NCBI RefSeq assembly: GCF_009914335.1
Contig: NZ_CP043925.1
Coordinates: 1,550,001-1,614,000 of the forward strand
Source of the DNA: Proteus columbae
GTDB taxonomy: Bacteria > Pseudomonadota > Gammaproteobacteria > Enterobacterales > Enterobacteriaceae
Direction: 5' to 3'
DNA length: 64,000 nucleotides
Of the stretch, positions 34,295-45,090 are shown piece by piece. The stretch's first letter is position 1; each line of letters begins with the position of its first letter. The position numbers and the translations under genes were made by a program. The notes beneath the pieces were generated by a model. That model was given only the letters and a program-made list of their open reading frames with translations, did no database searches and had not been told where the DNA came from.

Positions 34295-34828
34295 ATGCAA
34301 AAGGTAAAATTACCCCTGACCATTGATGCGCTGCGAGCAGCTCAAAAGAATTTAGACTATGACGGTCATTATTCTCCAGAGCAAGTAAGCCGCTTAGCTG
34401 AATCGGTGGTCAGTGTGGACAGTAATATTGACGTGGCTTTATCATTTGATATTGACCATCAACGTCTTGCCGTGATTAAAGGGCATTCCGATGTGGATGT
34501 GACTTTAGAATGTCAACGTTGTGGTGGCCATTTTCCGTATCATGTTCACGCAACATATTGTTTTAGCCCTGTTGTCAGTGATGAACGGGCCGAGACATTA
34601 CCGGAAGAATATGAACCAGTTTATGTAAACGAATTTGGTGAAATAGATTTGCTGGCAATGATTGAAGATGAAATAATCCTCAACTTGCCGGTGGTTCCGG
34701 TACATGATTTTGAACACTGTGAAGTGTCCGACGCGGATATGGTGTTTGGTGAACTCCCTGAAGAATTATCAGAGAAGCCAAATCCATTTGCCGTATTAGC
34801 CAGTTTAAAGAAAAGTACTAAGGAGTAA
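34295..34828 (+). CDS. yceD: Large ribosomal RNA subunit accumulation protein YceD
   Basis: A 177-residue DUF177 protein needed for normal 23S rRNA accumulation in bacteria and plastids. It has the conserved [16 protein letters not shown] block (Cys pair) and the acidic [21 protein letters not shown] segment. It begins the yceD-rpmF-plsX-fab cluster and ends 5 nt before rpmF. The ATG start is 13 nt after GATAATATGCG; no strong ribosome-binding site is visible, but the N-terminus aligns with E. coli. Confidence 0.95.
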   Translation: MQKVKLPLTIDALRAAQKNLDYDGHYSPEQVSRLAESVVSVDSNIDVALSFDIDHQRLAVIKGHSDVDVTLECQRCGGHFPYHVHATYCFSPVVSDERAETLPEEYEPVYVNEFGEIDLLAMIEDEIILNLPVVPVHDFEHCEVSDADMVFGELPEELSEKPNPFAVLASLKKSTKE

Positions 34829-34833
34829 GGTCA

Positions 34834-35004
34834 ATGGCCGTACAACAAAACAAACCAACTCGTTCTAAACGCGGTATGCGTCGCTCTCATGACGCGCTGA
34901 CAGTAACTCAAGTTTCTGTTGACAAAACTTCTGGTGAAACTCACCTGCGTCACCATGTAACTGCTGACGGTTACTACCGTGGTCGCAAGGTTATCAACAA
35001 GTAA
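34834..35004 (+). CDS. rpmF: 50S ribosomal protein L32
   Basis: A 56-residue, basic protein ([20 protein letters not shown]..., ending [11 protein letters not shown]) that matches bacterial bL32 throughout. It sits near the peptidyl transferase side of the large subunit. The ATG follows AAGGAGTAAGG. Codon use is strongly biased to highly expressed codons (CGT, AAC, GGT). It is co-transcribed with yceD and plsX, linking ribosome and lipid synthesis. Confidence 0.98.
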   Translation: MAVQQNKPTRSKRGMRRSHDALTVTQVSVDKTSGETHLRHHVTADGYYRGRKVINK

Positions 35005-35028
35005 TTAGCTTTATAGCTCGTTGATACC

Positions 35029-36066
35029 TTGACAAATCTAACCATAGCGTTAGATGCGATGGGCGGGGACTTCGGTCCTCGCATCACAGTGCCTGCTTGT
35101 TTGCGGGCGCTGGCATCTAATCCTCATTTAAAAATATTGCTGGTAGGTCAACCAGACTCTATATCTCCTCTGCTTGCAAATCAAAATGCTGAGCTAATCT
35201 CCCGTTTACAAGTTATACCCGCAGAACATATTGTCGCCAATGATGCCAAACCTTCACAAGCTATTAGAGCAAGTAAAGGGACATCAATGCGAGTGGCACT
35301 TGATCTCGTGAAAACAGGGGAAGCACAGGCTTGTGTAAGTGCAGGGAATACTGGCGTGTTAATGGGATTAGCAAAACTTCGACTTAATGCAATTGATGGA
35401 ATTGAACGTCCCGCACTGGTTTCGATATTACCTAATCAGAAAAAAGGCAAGACGGTTGTTCTTGATTTAGGCGCTAACGTTAACTGTGATAGCAAAATGC
35501 TGGTGCAGTTTGCGGTAATGGGCGCAGTTATGGCCGAAGAGATAGCAGAGATTGATTCACCGAAAGTGGCGCTTTTAAATATTGGTGAAGAAGAGAGCAA
35601 AGGATTAGATAATATCCGCGAAGCTGCTACGGTATTAAAATCGACACCGAATATTAATTATATTGGTTATGTTGAAGGTAATGAATTACTGACAGGCAAA
35701 ACTGATGTATTGGTGTGTGACGGCTTCGCAGGTAATGTCTCCCTTAAAACGATGGAAGGGGTTATCAGAGTTTTCCTTTCATTGATTAAATCTTCTACTA
35801 CCGAAAATAAAAAAACGTCGTGGTGGATGAAAATATTGAAGAAGTGGTTACAAAAGCGGCTAATTAAGCGTTTTGGACATATGAACCCCGACCAGTATAA
35901 CGGTGCTTCTCTGTTAGGATTACGCGGTATCGTCATTAAAAGCCATGGTGGCGCAAATGAAAGCGCGTTTACAGCAGCAATAGAACAGGCTGTTCATGCC
36001 GTTGAGCGAAAAATTCCAGAGCGAATTGCTTCACGACTGACAACAGTATTACCCAAGAGCGATTGA
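35029..36066 (+). CDS. plsX: Phosphate acyltransferase PlsX
   Basis: Converts acyl-ACP and phosphate to acyl-phosphate, the first step of phospholipid synthesis with PlsY. The 345-residue protein has the PlsX core ([79 protein letters not shown]). The start codon is TTG, as inferred from alignment with E. coli PlsX, and there is little ribosome-binding sequence, which may keep translation low or couple it to rpmF 24 nt upstream. Confidence 0.96.
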   Translation: MTNLTIALDAMGGDFGPRITVPACLRALASNPHLKILLVGQPDSISPLLANQNAELISRLQVIPAEHIVANDAKPSQAIRASKGTSMRVALDLVKTGEAQACVSAGNTGVLMGLAKLRLNAIDGIERPALVSILPNQKKGKTVVLDLGANVNCDSKMLVQFAVMGAVMAEEIAEIDSPKVALLNIGEEESKGLDNIREAATVLKSTPNINYIGYVEGNELLTGKTDVLVCDGFAGNVSLKTMEGVIRVFLSLIKSSTTENKKTSWWMKILKKWLQKRLIKRFGHMNPDQYNGASLLGLRGIVIKSHGGANESAFTAAIEQAVHAVERKIPERIASRLTTVLPKSD

Positions 36067-36070
36067 TAGA

Positions 36071-37027
36071 ATGTATACAAAAATCTTAGGTACTGGTAGT
36101 TACTTGCCTGTACAAGTGCGAACTAATGCCGATTTAGAAAAAATGGTTGAAACATCTGACGAGTGGATTGTTACCAGAACGGGTATCCATGAACGTCGAA
36201 TTGCAGCAGAAGAAGAAACTGTTGCCGTGATGGGAGCGGGTGCTGGCGAAAAAGCATTAGAAATGTCAGGTATTGATAAGCAAGACATTGGATTGATTAT
36301 TGTTGCAACTACATCTGGCTCTCATGCATTTCCAAGTGCGGCTTGCCAAATTCAAAATGCATTAGGTATTAGTGATTGTATTGCTTTTGATGTTGCGGCT
36401 GCATGTTCAGGTTTTGTTTATGCATTAAGTATTGCGGATCAATTTATTAAAGCTGGCTCTGTTAAAAAAGCACTGGTTATTGGTGCTGACAGATTATCTC
36501 ACGCTTTAGATCCAGAAGATCGCGGCACGATTATCCTATTTGGTGATGCGGCAGGTGCTGTGGTTGTTGGCGCATCAGAAGAAGAAGAAGGCATTATCTC
36601 TACTCATTTACATTCTGATGGCCGTTTTGGTGATCTATTAGCACTACCTTATCAGAGTAGAGAAAATGACGATTTACCTGCTTACGTGACTATGGCAGGA
36701 AATGAAGTTTTTAAAGTCGCAGTTCGTGAGCTTGCCCACATTGTGGATGAGACACTTGAAGCTAACAAAATTGATAAATCTGAACTGGACTGGCTTGTGC
36801 CTCATCAGGCAAATTTAAGAATTATTTCAGCGACAGCGAAAAAGCTGGATATGACAATGGATAAAGTAGTGGTGACATTAGATCGCCACGGCAATACGTC
36901 AGCAGCATCAGTCCCAACAGCATTAGATGAAGCTGTAAGAGATAATCGCATTCAACGTGGTCAGTTAATCTTACTAGAAGCGTTTGGTGGCGGTTTTACT
37001 TGGGGGTCTGCACTTATCCGTTTTTAA
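36071..37027 (+). CDS. fabH: 3-oxoacyl-ACP synthase III
   Basis: Starts fatty acid synthesis by condensing acetyl-CoA with malonyl-ACP. The 318-residue protein shows the thiolase-fold triad: Cys in AAACSGF (near 112), His in VPHQANLRI (near 245) and Asn in [10 protein letters not shown] (near 275), and a Gly-rich [13 protein letters not shown] end. It begins 4 nt after plsX and precedes fabD in one operon. Confidence 0.97.
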   Translation: MYTKILGTGSYLPVQVRTNADLEKMVETSDEWIVTRTGIHERRIAAEEETVAVMGAGAGEKALEMSGIDKQDIGLIIVATTSGSHAFPSAACQIQNALGISDCIAFDVAAACSGFVYALSIADQFIKAGSVKKALVIGADRLSHALDPEDRGTIILFGDAAGAVVVGASEEEEGIISTHLHSDGRFGDLLALPYQSRENDDLPAYVTMAGNEVFKVAVRELAHIVDETLEANKIDKSELDWLVPHQANLRIISATAKKLDMTMDKVVVTLDRHGNTSAASVPTALDEAVRDNRIQRGQLILLEAFGGGFTWGSALIRF

Positions 37028-37046
37028 TATTATCAGGAAAATAAAC

Positions 37047-37979
37047 ATGACTGATTTTGCAATGGTTTTTCCCGGACAGGGATCACAAGCTGTTGGAATG
37101 CTTGCAGAACTTGCAGAGCAATATCCAATCGTGACTGAAACATTTGCTCAAGCATCTGATGTATTGGGTTACTCTCTTTGGGACTTAGTTCAGAATGGTC
37201 CAGAAGAAGAGCTAAACAAAACATGGAAAACACAGCCAGCATTATTAGCAGCTTCTGTTGCTATCTGGCGTGTATGGCAAGAAAAACAAGGCAAAATACC
37301 ACAAATGATGGCAGGTCACAGTCTTGGCGAGTATTCTGCTTTAGTGTGTGCGGGAGTTATTGATTTCGCTGCGGCAATTAAATTAGTAGAATTACGTGGT
37401 CAACTGATGCAAGAAGCCGTACCTGCGGGGACGGGTGCAATGTATGCGATTATTGGCTTAGATAATGACGCTATTGCAAAAGCCTGTGAAGAAGCAGCAC
37501 AAGGACAAGTTGTCTCACCTGTAAACTTTAACTCACCGGGCCAAGTTGTTATTGCGGGTAACAAAGAAGCCGTAGAGCGTGCTGGTGTGTTATGTAAAGA
37601 AGCGGGTGCTAAACGTGCTTTACCACTAGCAGTAAGCGTGCCTTCTCACTGTGCTTTAATGAAACCGGCTGCTGATAAGCTAGCGGTTGCATTACAAGAA
37701 ATCGAATTTAAACAACCTGAAATTCAGGTCGTTAATAACGTTGATGTGATAGCACAAACTGATGCAAATGCAATCCGTGATGCATTAGTTCGCCAGCTTT
37801 ATAATCCAGTTCGCTGGACTGAAACGGTTGAACTTATTGCTGAAAAAGGTATCACACAATTATTAGAAATCGGGCCAGGAAAAGTATTAACTGGCTTAAC
37901 AAAACGTATTTCTAAAGAAATGAACGCTGCAGCAGTTAATGATATTGCATCATTAGATGTTGCATTAGGAAATGACTGA
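37047..37979 (+). CDS. fabD: Malonyl-CoA:ACP transacylase
   Basis: Moves malonyl groups from CoA to ACP for chain elongation. The 310-residue protein starts MTDFAMVFPGQGSQAVGM, has the nucleophile motif GHSLGEYSALV (Ser near 92), a catalytic His in VPSHCALM and the QLLEIGPGKVLTGL end. The ATG at 37047 behind CAGGAAAATAAAC aligns with E. coli FabD; the longer frame reaching back into fabH is not used. Confidence 0.97.
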   Translation: MTDFAMVFPGQGSQAVGMLAELAEQYPIVTETFAQASDVLGYSLWDLVQNGPEEELNKTWKTQPALLAASVAIWRVWQEKQGKIPQMMAGHSLGEYSALVCAGVIDFAAAIKLVELRGQLMQEAVPAGTGAMYAIIGLDNDAIAKACEEAAQGQVVSPVNFNSPGQVVIAGNKEAVERAGVLCKEAGAKRALPLAVSVPSHCALMKPAADKLAVALQEIEFKQPEIQVVNNVDVIAQTDANAIRDALVRQLYNPVRWTETVELIAEKGITQLLEIGPGKVLTGLTKRISKEMNAAAVNDIASLDVALGND

Positions 37980-37987
37980 GGGATCTC

Positions 37988-38722
37988 ATGGGATTTGACG
38001 GAAAAATAGCGCTAGTTACTGGTGCAAGCCGTGGTATTGGCCGTGCGATTGCAGAAGATTTAGTTGCACGCGGTGCGACAGTAATTGGTACAGCAACGAG
38101 TGAAAACGGTGCGAAAGCTATCAGCGAATATTTAGACGGTAAGGGTAAGGGTTTTGTGTTAAATGTCACAGAAAACGACTCTATCGAAAAATTTTTAGCC
38201 GATGTGCGCGCTGAATTTGGCGAAATTGATATTTTGGTCAATAATGCAGGTATTACTCGTGATAACCTGTTGATGCGCATGAAAGATGATGAGTGGCAAG
38301 ATATCATTGACACTAATCTTTCATCAGTCTTCCGTCTGTCTAAAGCAGTTATGCGTGCTATGATGAAAAAACGTTATGGTCGTATAATTACGATTGGTTC
38401 TGTTGTTGGAACCATGGGTAACGCAGGACAGGCAAACTACGCGGCGGCGAAAGCGGGTGTGATTGGTTTTAGTAAATCATTAGCACGCGAAGTTGCTTCC
38501 CGTGGCATTACGGTGAATGTTGTTGCTCCAGGCTTTATCGAAACTGATATGACTAGAGCATTAACAGACGACCAAAGAGCAGGTATTTTATCTCAAGTCC
38601 CTGCTAACCGTTTAGGTGATGCCAAAGAGATTGCCAGTGCTGTAGCTTTCTTAGCTTCTGATGAAGCAAGCTATATCACGGGTGAAACATTGCATGTCAA
38701 TGGTGGCATGTACATGATCTAA
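37988..38722 (+). CDS. fabG: 3-oxoacyl-ACP reductase
   Basis: The NADPH-dependent reductase of the elongation cycle, 244 residues. It carries the short-chain dehydrogenase features TGASRGIGRAIA (cofactor site), LVNNAGITRDN, the catalytic Ser in ITIGSVVG, and YAAAKAGVIGFSKSLA (Tyr and Lys), ending in TLHVNGGMYM. It begins 8 nt after fabD with a GAGGGATCTC ribosome-binding site. Confidence 0.98.
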   Translation: MGFDGKIALVTGASRGIGRAIAEDLVARGATVIGTATSENGAKAISEYLDGKGKGFVLNVTENDSIEKFLADVRAEFGEIDILVNNAGITRDNLLMRMKDDEWQDIIDTNLSSVFRLSKAVMRAMMKKRYGRIITIGSVVGTMGNAGQANYAAAKAGVIGFSKSLAREVASRGITVNVVAPGFIETDMTRALTDDQRAGILSQVPANRLGDAKEIASAVAFLASDEASYITGETLHVNGGMYMI

Positions 38723-38879
38723 TTATGGGGACGTCTTTATATTTGCTTTTTGCGTACAATATAATGCAAAATATAGCAAATAAAGTAGTCCACACAGTCG
38801 GGATTGGTTAGATCTTTTCCTGTATTTATAAACTAAGAAAATCATCGCGCAAGCGAGTTTTGATAGGAAATTTAATAGT

Positions 38880-39116
38880 ATGAGCACTATCGACGAACGC
38901 GTTAAGAAAATCATTGTTGAACAACTGGGTGTTAAAGAGGAAGAAGTTGTAAATTCAGCTTCATTTGTTGATGACTTAGGCGCTGATTCTCTTGACACAG
39001 TTGAGCTGGTAATGGCTCTGGAAGAAGAATTCGATATCGAAATCCCAGACGAAGAAGCAGAAAAAATTACTACAGTTCAAGCTGCTATTGATTACGTTGA
39101 AAACGCAGGTAAATAA
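38880..39116 (+). CDS. acpP: Acyl carrier protein
   Basis: A 78-residue, acidic carrier protein. The 4'-phosphopantetheine is attached to the serine in [16 protein letters not shown] (Ser near 37). It is nearly identical to E. coli AcpP. A 157-bp upstream gap after fabG probably holds its own strong promoter (a TTGCGTACAATATAATG segment near 38750-38765 resembles -10 sequences). A terminator-like hairpin follows, allowing much higher acpP than fabF mRNA. Confidence 0.98.
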
Positions 39117-39127
39117 GCTTGCTAATC

Positions 39128-39156
39128 TAGGCGGTCACTCGACCGCCTATATTTTT
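39128..39156 (+). terminator. acpP-fabF attenuating terminator
   Basis: A perfect 9-bp stem TAGGCGGTC/GACCGCCTA with loop ACTC, then ATATTTTT. It probably ends most acpP messages while part reads through into fabF. Confidence 0.85.
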
Positions 39157-39190
39157 AATCCTAAACTTTTTCCCTCCTTGGAGGATAAGC

Positions 39191-40432
39191 GTGTCTAAGC
39201 GTCGTGTAGTTGTGACCGGACTAGGCATGTTATCTCCTGTCGGTAATAACGCAGAAGCTTCTTGGGAAGCAGTGTGTGCCGGACAGAGTGGTATCGGCCT
39301 TATCGAAGATTTTGACACCAGTCATCATGCGACTAAATTCGCTGGATTGGTAAAAGATTTCAATCACGAAGATTATAATCTTTCGCGTAAAGACGCGCGT
39401 AAGATGGATCTTTTCATTCAATATGGTATTGCAGCAGGTGTGCAGGCCATTGCGGATTCAGGTCTTGAAGTAACAGAAGCCAATGCAAGTCGTATCGGAG
39501 CTGCTATTGGTTCTGGTATTGGTGGCTTAGGCCTTATCGAAGAAAACCATACATCTATGATGAATGGCGGCCCTCGTAAAATTAGCCCATTCTTTGTACC
39601 TTCAACCATCATTAACATGGTTGCAGGGCATTTAAGCATTATGTATGGTCTTCGTGGCCCTACAATCTCTATTGCAACAGCGTGTACTTCAGGTGTTCAT
39701 AATATTGGACATGCTGCACGTATTATCGCTTATGGTGATGCAGATGCAATGCTGGCAGGTGGTGCCGAAAAAGCAACCACACCATTAGGTTTGGGTGGTT
39801 TTGGTGCTGTTCGTGCATTATCAACACGTAACGACAATCCTCAAGCGGCTAGCCGCCCATGGGATAAAGATCGTGATGGTTTTGTATTAGGTGATGGTGC
39901 GGGTGTTCTTGTTCTTGAAGAGTACGAACACGCTAAAAACCGTGGCGCTAAAATTTATGCTGAAGTGGTTGGTTTTGGTATGAGCAGCGATGCTTATCAC
40001 ATGACTTCACCGGCAGAAAATGGCGAAGGCGGTGCGCTGGCTATGACAAATGCACTGAAAGATGCGGGTATTGCCTCATCAGAAGTGGGTTATATCAACG
40101 CACACGGTACATCAACAAATGCAGGCGATGTTGCTGAGGCACAAGCAGTAGAAAATGTATTTGGCAAAGGTACTGATGTATTAGTTAGCTCAACAAAATC
40201 TATGACAGGTCACTTATTAGGTGCTGCGGGTGCAATTGAGTCTATCTTTACAATCCTTTCGTTACGTGACCAAATCGTACCTCCAACAATAAACCTAGAT
40301 AATCAAGACGAAAATTGTCATCTTGATTTTGTTCCACATAAAGCACGTAAAGTTGAGAACATGGAATATGCTCTGTGTAACTCATTCGGCTTTGGTGGTA
40401 CCAACGGTTCAATTCTCTTTAAGCGCGTATAA
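39191..40432 (+). CDS. fabF: 3-oxoacyl-ACP synthase II
   Basis: Elongates acyl chains, including the temperature-responsive palmitoleate to vaccenate step. The 413-residue protein has Cys in [14 protein letters not shown] (near 164), His in [11 protein letters not shown] and His in [12 protein letters not shown], and ends [17 protein letters not shown]. The start is GTG behind TTGGAGGATAAGC, giving [10 protein letters not shown] as in E. coli. Confidence 0.97.
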   Translation: MSKRRVVVTGLGMLSPVGNNAEASWEAVCAGQSGIGLIEDFDTSHHATKFAGLVKDFNHEDYNLSRKDARKMDLFIQYGIAAGVQAIADSGLEVTEANASRIGAAIGSGIGGLGLIEENHTSMMNGGPRKISPFFVPSTIINMVAGHLSIMYGLRGPTISIATACTSGVHNIGHAARIIAYGDADAMLAGGAEKATTPLGLGGFGAVRALSTRNDNPQAASRPWDKDRDGFVLGDGAGVLVLEEYEHAKNRGAKIYAEVVGFGMSSDAYHMTSPAENGEGGALAMTNALKDAGIASSEVGYINAHGTSTNAGDVAEAQAVENVFGKGTDVLVSSTKSMTGHLLGAAGAIESIFTILSLRDQIVPPTINLDNQDENCHLDFVPHKARKVENMEYALCNSFGFGGTNGSILFKRV

Positions 40433-40465
40433 CCCGTTTTTTGTAGAAAACTGAAAAATACCTAA

Positions 40466-40496
40466 AGGCCCAGGATTATTCTGGGTCTTTTATTTT
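40466..40496 (+). terminator. fabF terminator
   Basis: An 8-bp stem AGGCCCAG/CTGGGTCT with one G-U pair and a 7-nt loop, followed by TTTATTTTG. Confidence 0.8.
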
Positions 40497-40565
40497 GTCC
40501 TTTTACTGCCAGTTGTTTTATCATGTACAGATTGATATCAATAACATAGATGTAGGGTGTGTTAG

Positions 40566-41393
40566 ATGTATTGGGTAAATGGACAACAGCAACAAAATGT
40601 CGATGTAAGTGACCGTGCAATACAGTTTGGTGATGGTTGTTTTACTACGCTTGCCGTTGAGTATGGCAACCCAATTTTGTTACCTGCCCACATCAATCGC
40701 TTAAAACAAGGTTGTGATGCGCTTTTTCTACCACATCCTAATTGGTCTGACTTAGAAAGGCACATTATAGATATTGCCTCAGACACTCAAACGAAAGGTG
40801 TTATTAAGGTTATCATTAGTCGTGGCTATGGTGGACGAGGATATTCCTCCAATGGATTTATAACGCCGACCGTAATAATGTCACTATCATCTTATCCTAC
40901 CCATTATCTCCACCAGCAAAGTGAAGGTGTATCGCTTGGTATAAGTCCTGTTACCTTAGGGCAAAATCCTTTGTTGGCAGGGATAAAACATCTCAATCGC
41001 TTAGAACAAGTCCTTATCAAATATCATTTAGAAAAAACAGAATTTGATGATGTTTTAGTGTGTGATCATGAAGGATATTTAGTTGAAGCCAATGCGGCGA
41101 ATCTTTTTTGGCGCAAAGGAAATAGGCTTTTTACACCAAATCTGACTAACTCAGGGGTAAATGGCATTATGCGTCAATCCATTTTTCAATTAGCTCAAAA
41201 AAATCATTGGGAAATTGATATTGTGAGAGAAAAACCTGAAACACTTTATCAAGCTGATGAAATATGGTTAACAAATGCGTTGATGCCAGTGATCCCCGTT
41301 TCACAAATCACTTTTTCAGATGATAAGCGCTATCAATATCCTAGTAGGGATTATTATCATGTTGTTTTACAACACAGTTTGTCACTTAAATAG
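40566..41393 (+). CDS. pabC: Aminodeoxychorismate lyase
   Basis: Releases pyruvate from aminodeoxychorismate to give p-aminobenzoate for folate. This PLP enzyme of fold type IV has 275 residues, with N-terminal MYWVNGQQ and DRAIQFGDGCFTTLAV. The PLP lysine is in AGIKHLNRLEQVL, followed by the conserved EANAANLFWRKG and EIWLTNALMPVIPV. It opens the pabC-mltG-tmk-holB operon, which keeps the E. coli order. Confidence 0.95.
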   Translation: MYWVNGQQQQNVDVSDRAIQFGDGCFTTLAVEYGNPILLPAHINRLKQGCDALFLPHPNWSDLERHIIDIASDTQTKGVIKVIISRGYGGRGYSSNGFITPTVIMSLSSYPTHYLHQQSEGVSLGISPVTLGQNPLLAGIKHLNRLEQVLIKYHLEKTEFDDVLVCDHEGYLVEANAANLFWRKGNRLFTPNLTNSGVNGIMRQSIFQLAQKNHWEIDIVREKPETLYQADEIWLTNALMPVIPVSQITFSDDKRYQYPSRDYYHVVLQHSLSLK

Positions 41394-41410
41394 AATTTAA
41401 TGAGTTATAA

Positions 41411-42433
41411 ATGAAGATAAAAAAAATAGTATGGATAGTTTTTTTTGCCTTATTAATTAGCCTTGGTGCAATGGCGTTATATGTGATGCAACATATTCGA
41501 GGCTTAGAAGAAAATGTTATTGTAAAACAAGATGAAATGTTACTTACTGTTCCAGCAGGAACGGGACGTGTTGCCATGGAGCAACTGCTAATAAAAAATA
41601 ATCTGCTTAATGAAGGGGATTATTTCCAAATTTTGCTAAAAGCAAAGCCAGAACTAAGCCAATTTAAAGCGGGGACTTATCGCTTAACAAAGGGTATGAC
41701 GTTACGTGATGTTTTACTGCTTATCAAAAGTGGTAAAGAGGCACAGTTTACAATCCGTTTTATTGAAGGAAGCCGTTTAAAAGATTGGCAATCTATTTTT
41801 GAGCAAGCGCCTCAACTAACAACCGTTGCACATACTCTGGACGCTGATAAATTACGCCAAGAAATAGGAATAAGATCTGAAATTACTAATCTAGAAGGTT
41901 GGTTTGCGCCAGATACATACCATTACACCGCGGGTACGACTGATGTCGCAATTTTAAAGCGTGCCTACCAACAAATGGAAAAAACATTAGAAGAAGAGTG
42001 GATTAAACGCGATAGTGACTTACCGTATAAATCCGCTTATGAAATGCTTATCATGGCATCAATTATTGAAAAAGAGACGGGTATTGATGCTGAAAGAACA
42101 AAGGTTGCGTCTGTTTTTGTCAATCGATTAAAAACTAATATGCGATTACAGACTGATCCAACAGTCATCTATGGTTTAGGTGATAAATATAGAGGCACGA
42201 TTTACCGTAGTGATTTAAACGGCTATACACCTTATAACACGTATCAAATTGATGGCTTACCACCAACACCAATAGCAATGCCTGGTGTTGCTTCAATTAG
42301 AGCTGCTGCACATCCAGCGGATACACGTTATCTCTATTTTGTTGCGGATGGAACGGGTGGTCATAAATTTTCAACCACACTCAATGAACACAATAAGGCC
42401 GTCGCGCAATACCGACGCTTACAACAAAGATAA
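41411..42433 (+). CDS. mltG: Endolytic murein transglycosylase MltG
   Basis: Cuts nascent glycan strands in the inner membrane and sets strand length. The 340-residue protein has one N-terminal membrane helix (about residues 6-26), a LysM-like domain and the YceG catalytic domain with the key Glu in [25 protein letters not shown] and the DPTVIYGLG and [14 protein letters not shown] motifs. The length equals E. coli YceG. Confidence 0.96.
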   Translation: MKIKKIVWIVFFALLISLGAMALYVMQHIRGLEENVIVKQDEMLLTVPAGTGRVAMEQLLIKNNLLNEGDYFQILLKAKPELSQFKAGTYRLTKGMTLRDVLLLIKSGKEAQFTIRFIEGSRLKDWQSIFEQAPQLTTVAHTLDADKLRQEIGIRSEITNLEGWFAPDTYHYTAGTTDVAILKRAYQQMEKTLEEEWIKRDSDLPYKSAYEMLIMASIIEKETGIDAERTKVASVFVNRLKTNMRLQTDPTVIYGLGDKYRGTIYRSDLNGYTPYNTYQIDGLPPTPIAMPGVASIRAAAHPADTRYLYFVADGTGGHKFSTTLNEHNKAVAQYRRLQQR

Positions 42434-42435
42434 TT

Positions 42436-43083
42436 ATGAACAACAGCAAATTTATTGTAATTGAAGGATTAGAAGGCGCTGGAAAAACCAGCGCAATTCA
42501 AACGGTTATTGATACATTAAAAGAACAAGGTATCACTAATCTGGCTTTTACGCGTGAACCCGGTGGCACACCACTTGCTGAAAAACTACGTGAACTCATC
42601 AAGCAAGGTATTGACGGCGAAAAAGTGACAGATAAAGCAGAGCTTTTAATGCTATATGCAGCGCGTGTTCAGCTTGTTGAGAACGTGATAAAACCTGCGC
42701 TTGCAGAAGGTAAATGGGTGATTGGAGATAGACACGATCTCTCTTCACAAGCTTATCAAGGTGGTGGGCGCGGCTTAGATAAAGATCTTATGTTGTCACT
42801 TCGTAATACGGTTCTTGGTGATTTTCGCCCTGATTTAACCTTATATCTTGATTTAGATCCGGCTATTGGTCTTGCCAGAGCGCGTGCTCGAGGCGAATTA
42901 GACCGAATTGAAAAAGAATCAATGGATTTCTTTTATCGTACTCGTGAACGTTATCAGGCCTTAGCCAAAGGTGATGACTCTATTATCACAATAGATGCAT
43001 CTCAAGCTATTGAAAAAGTACAAGCAGATATCCGTCAAACATTAACAACGTGGCTAGTTCAGCAGGAAAATAAATCACTATGA
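42436..43083 (+). CDS. tmk: Thymidylate kinase
   Basis: Phosphorylates dTMP to dTDP. The 215-residue kinase has P-loop [12 protein letters not shown] (residues about 10-20), the DR(Y/H) motif in [21 protein letters not shown] and a lid with [12 protein letters not shown]. It overlaps holB by 4 nt (ATGA), so the two are translationally coupled. Confidence 0.97.
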   Translation: MNNSKFIVIEGLEGAGKTSAIQTVIDTLKEQGITNLAFTREPGGTPLAEKLRELIKQGIDGEKVTDKAELLMLYAARVQLVENVIKPALAEGKWVIGDRHDLSSQAYQGGGRGLDKDLMLSLRNTVLGDFRPDLTLYLDLDPAIGLARARARGELDRIEKESMDFFYRTRERYQALAKGDDSIITIDASQAIEKVQADIRQTLTTWLVQQENKSL

Positions 43084-44063
43084 ATTGGTATCCTTGGCTA
43101 AATCAGGCATATCGACAACTTATTAGCACGTATCAAGAAGGGCGTGGTCATCATGCTTTGCTTTTACATGCGATAGAAGGCATGGGAGGAGAAGCACTCT
43201 CTTATGGGTTAAGTCGTTGGTTAATGTGCCAGAATAAACAGGGATTAAAAAGTTGTAATGAATGCCATAGCTGTCGTTTGATGCTTGCTGAAACACACCC
43301 TGATTGGCATGTTTTGCAGAGTGAAAAGGGTAAGTCCTCGATTGGTATTGAAGCAGTAAGAAAAGTGACTGAAAAGCTGGAGCATCATGCTCAGCAAAGT
43401 GGTTTTAGAGTTGTTTGGATAAAAGACGTTGAAGCATTAACTGAAGCGGCAGCCAATGCATTGCTTAAAACGTTAGAAGAGCCGCCTAAAAACACCTATT
43501 TTTTACTGAATTGTCAGCAACCAGAGGTTTTATTAGCGACATTGCGTAGCCGTTGTTTTTATTACCATTTGGCAACGCCAGATCTCCAACACGCAACGCA
43601 CTGGTTACAGCAACAATTACCAAATATACCTTATGCAAATAGTGTGACGGCATTAAATTTATCTCAGAATGCCCCCGTTTTAGCGCTTTCATTATTGAAA
43701 GATGAGTGGAAAGAAAGAGAGGCTTTTTGCCAAGCTTTATATACAAGCATCCAACAACGTGATTTATATGCATTTTTACCACAATTAAATCAAGATAATG
43801 CAGAACGTCGCTTGTATTGGTTATTATCACTACTGCTTGATGCATTAAAATACCAAACCAATGCACAAGTGTATTGTGTGAATCAAGACCAGCAAGCATT
43901 GATTATGGCGTTATCACAATGGCCTTCGGATATTTTATTATCCACTATTGATGGATGGAAACAGTGTCGTTATCAGTTAATGACCATTCCTGCATTAAAT
44001 AGAGAGTTATTACTAGTAGAACAGCTACTAGATTGGGAAAATCAGCTAATCACAAAAAATTAA
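43080..44063 (+). CDS. holB: DNA polymerase III delta' subunit
   Basis: The rigid stator of the clamp loader, a 327-residue AAA+ protein. It has a degenerate P-loop region ([17 protein letters not shown]), the four-Cys zinc module ([19 protein letters not shown]), the SRC motif in [14 protein letters not shown] and [19 protein letters not shown]. The length is normal. As usual for delta', it probably does not hydrolyse ATP. Confidence 0.95.
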   Translation: MNWYPWLNQAYRQLISTYQEGRGHHALLLHAIEGMGGEALSYGLSRWLMCQNKQGLKSCNECHSCRLMLAETHPDWHVLQSEKGKSSIGIEAVRKVTEKLEHHAQQSGFRVVWIKDVEALTEAAANALLKTLEEPPKNTYFLLNCQQPEVLLATLRSRCFYYHLATPDLQHATHWLQQQLPNIPYANSVTALNLSQNAPVLALSLLKDEWKEREAFCQALYTSIQQRDLYAFLPQLNQDNAERRLYWLLSLLLDALKYQTNAQVYCVNQDQQALIMALSQWPSDILLSTIDGWKQCRYQLMTIPALNRELLLVEQLLDWENQLITKN

Positions 44064-44106
44064 TTAGCTATATATTAATTATGGATTAGCTGTAATAAAA
44101 AACACC

Positions 44107-44232
44107 TATACTCTAAATCATTCGAGTTGTAGGTAGGCGGCAAGCAAAGATATCCTGATGAGCATACTCATTTATGTGATTCGGATAGCTGAGCGTAGCC
44201 AACCCCCTGCAACTTGAAGGATGACGAGTATA
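44107..44232. repeat. 126-bp palindromic intergenic repeat (MITE-like)
   Basis: An imperfect palindrome bounded by TATACTC (44107-44113) and GAGTATA (44226-44232). Internal complementary parts include ATTCGAGTTG with CAACTTGAAGGAT, GGCGG-like and GTAGCCAACC blocks, and central ATCCTGATGAGC facing GATTCGGATAGCTGAGC. This design and several of the blocks resemble the ERIC/MITE-type intergenic repeats I know from Serratia, Yersinia and Photorhabdus. It separates holB from tatD and would fold as a long RNA hairpin. No second copy is in the window. Confidence 0.65.
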
Positions 44233-44262
44233 TAAGTCGTACCAGATAAATGAGAGTAAGTT

Positions 44263-45048
44263 ATGTTTTTAGTTGATTCACACTGCCATCTCGACAGCTT
44301 AGATTATGAAAAATTACATGAAAATATTGATGATGTTGTCGAAAAAGCACAGCAGCGTGATGTTCAATATATGTTAGCAGTGGCAACCACATTACCGGGC
44401 TTTAAGAGTATGCGTGAGCTAATCGGTAAACGTGACAATATCGCCTTTTCTTGTGGGATCCATCCTTTAAATTTAGATGAAGGTCATGATATTGAAGAAT
44501 TAGCACGTTTAGCCGCTGCCCCTGATGTTGTGGCTTTAGGTGAAACAGGGCTAGATTACTATTACCAACAAGAAAATGCGGCTTTACAGCGTGAAATTTT
44601 CCGTGAGCATATTCGTATTGGACGCCAAGTTAATAAACCCGTTATTGTGCATACACGCAGTGCTCGAGAAGATACTTTATCCATTTTAAAAGAAGAGAAA
44701 GTTCAAGATTGTGGCGGTGTTCTGCATTGCTTTACTGAAGATAAAGAAACTGCAACAGCATTACTTGATCTTGGAATGTATATTTCTTTTTCTGGCATCG
44801 TAACATTTAGAAATGCTGAACAAATTAGAGAAGCTGCTCGCATTGTTCCTCTTGATAGAATTTTAGTTGAAACAGACTCCCCTTATTTAGCGCCAGTTCC
44901 TCATCGCGGAAAAGAAAACCAACCAGCTTATGTCCGTGATGTTGCAGAATATATGGCTGTCTTAAAAGGCGTCAGTGTTGAAGAGTTAGCGCAACAAACA
45001 ACACGCAATTTTGCTAAGCTCTTTCATATTCAAAACTTACCTGCTTAA
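44263..45048 (+). CDS. TatD-family metal-dependent hydrolase YcfH
   Basis: A 261-residue TIM-barrel nuclease-like enzyme, equivalent of E. coli YcfH by position and sequence. Metal ligands are seen in VDSHCHLDSLDYE (HxH), ALGETGLDYYYQ (Glu), IVHTRSA (His), LHCFTEDKE (His) and VETDSPYLAPVPHRGK (Asp). TatD homologues have 3'-5' DNase activity, and the natural substrate of this subgroup is uncertain. The ATG follows GAGAGTAAGTT. Confidence 0.92.
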   Translation: MFLVDSHCHLDSLDYEKLHENIDDVVEKAQQRDVQYMLAVATTLPGFKSMRELIGKRDNIAFSCGIHPLNLDEGHDIEELARLAAAPDVVALGETGLDYYYQQENAALQREIFREHIRIGRQVNKPVIVHTRSAREDTLSILKEEKVQDCGGVLHCFTEDKETATALLDLGMYISFSGIVTFRNAEQIREAARIVPLDRILVETDSPYLAPVPHRGKENQPAYVRDVAEYMAVLKGVSVEELAQQTTRNFAKLFHIQNLPA

Positions 45049-45090
45049 TAGAATTAATCAGGAATTAAAATAAATAATAAGGTGATGGAA

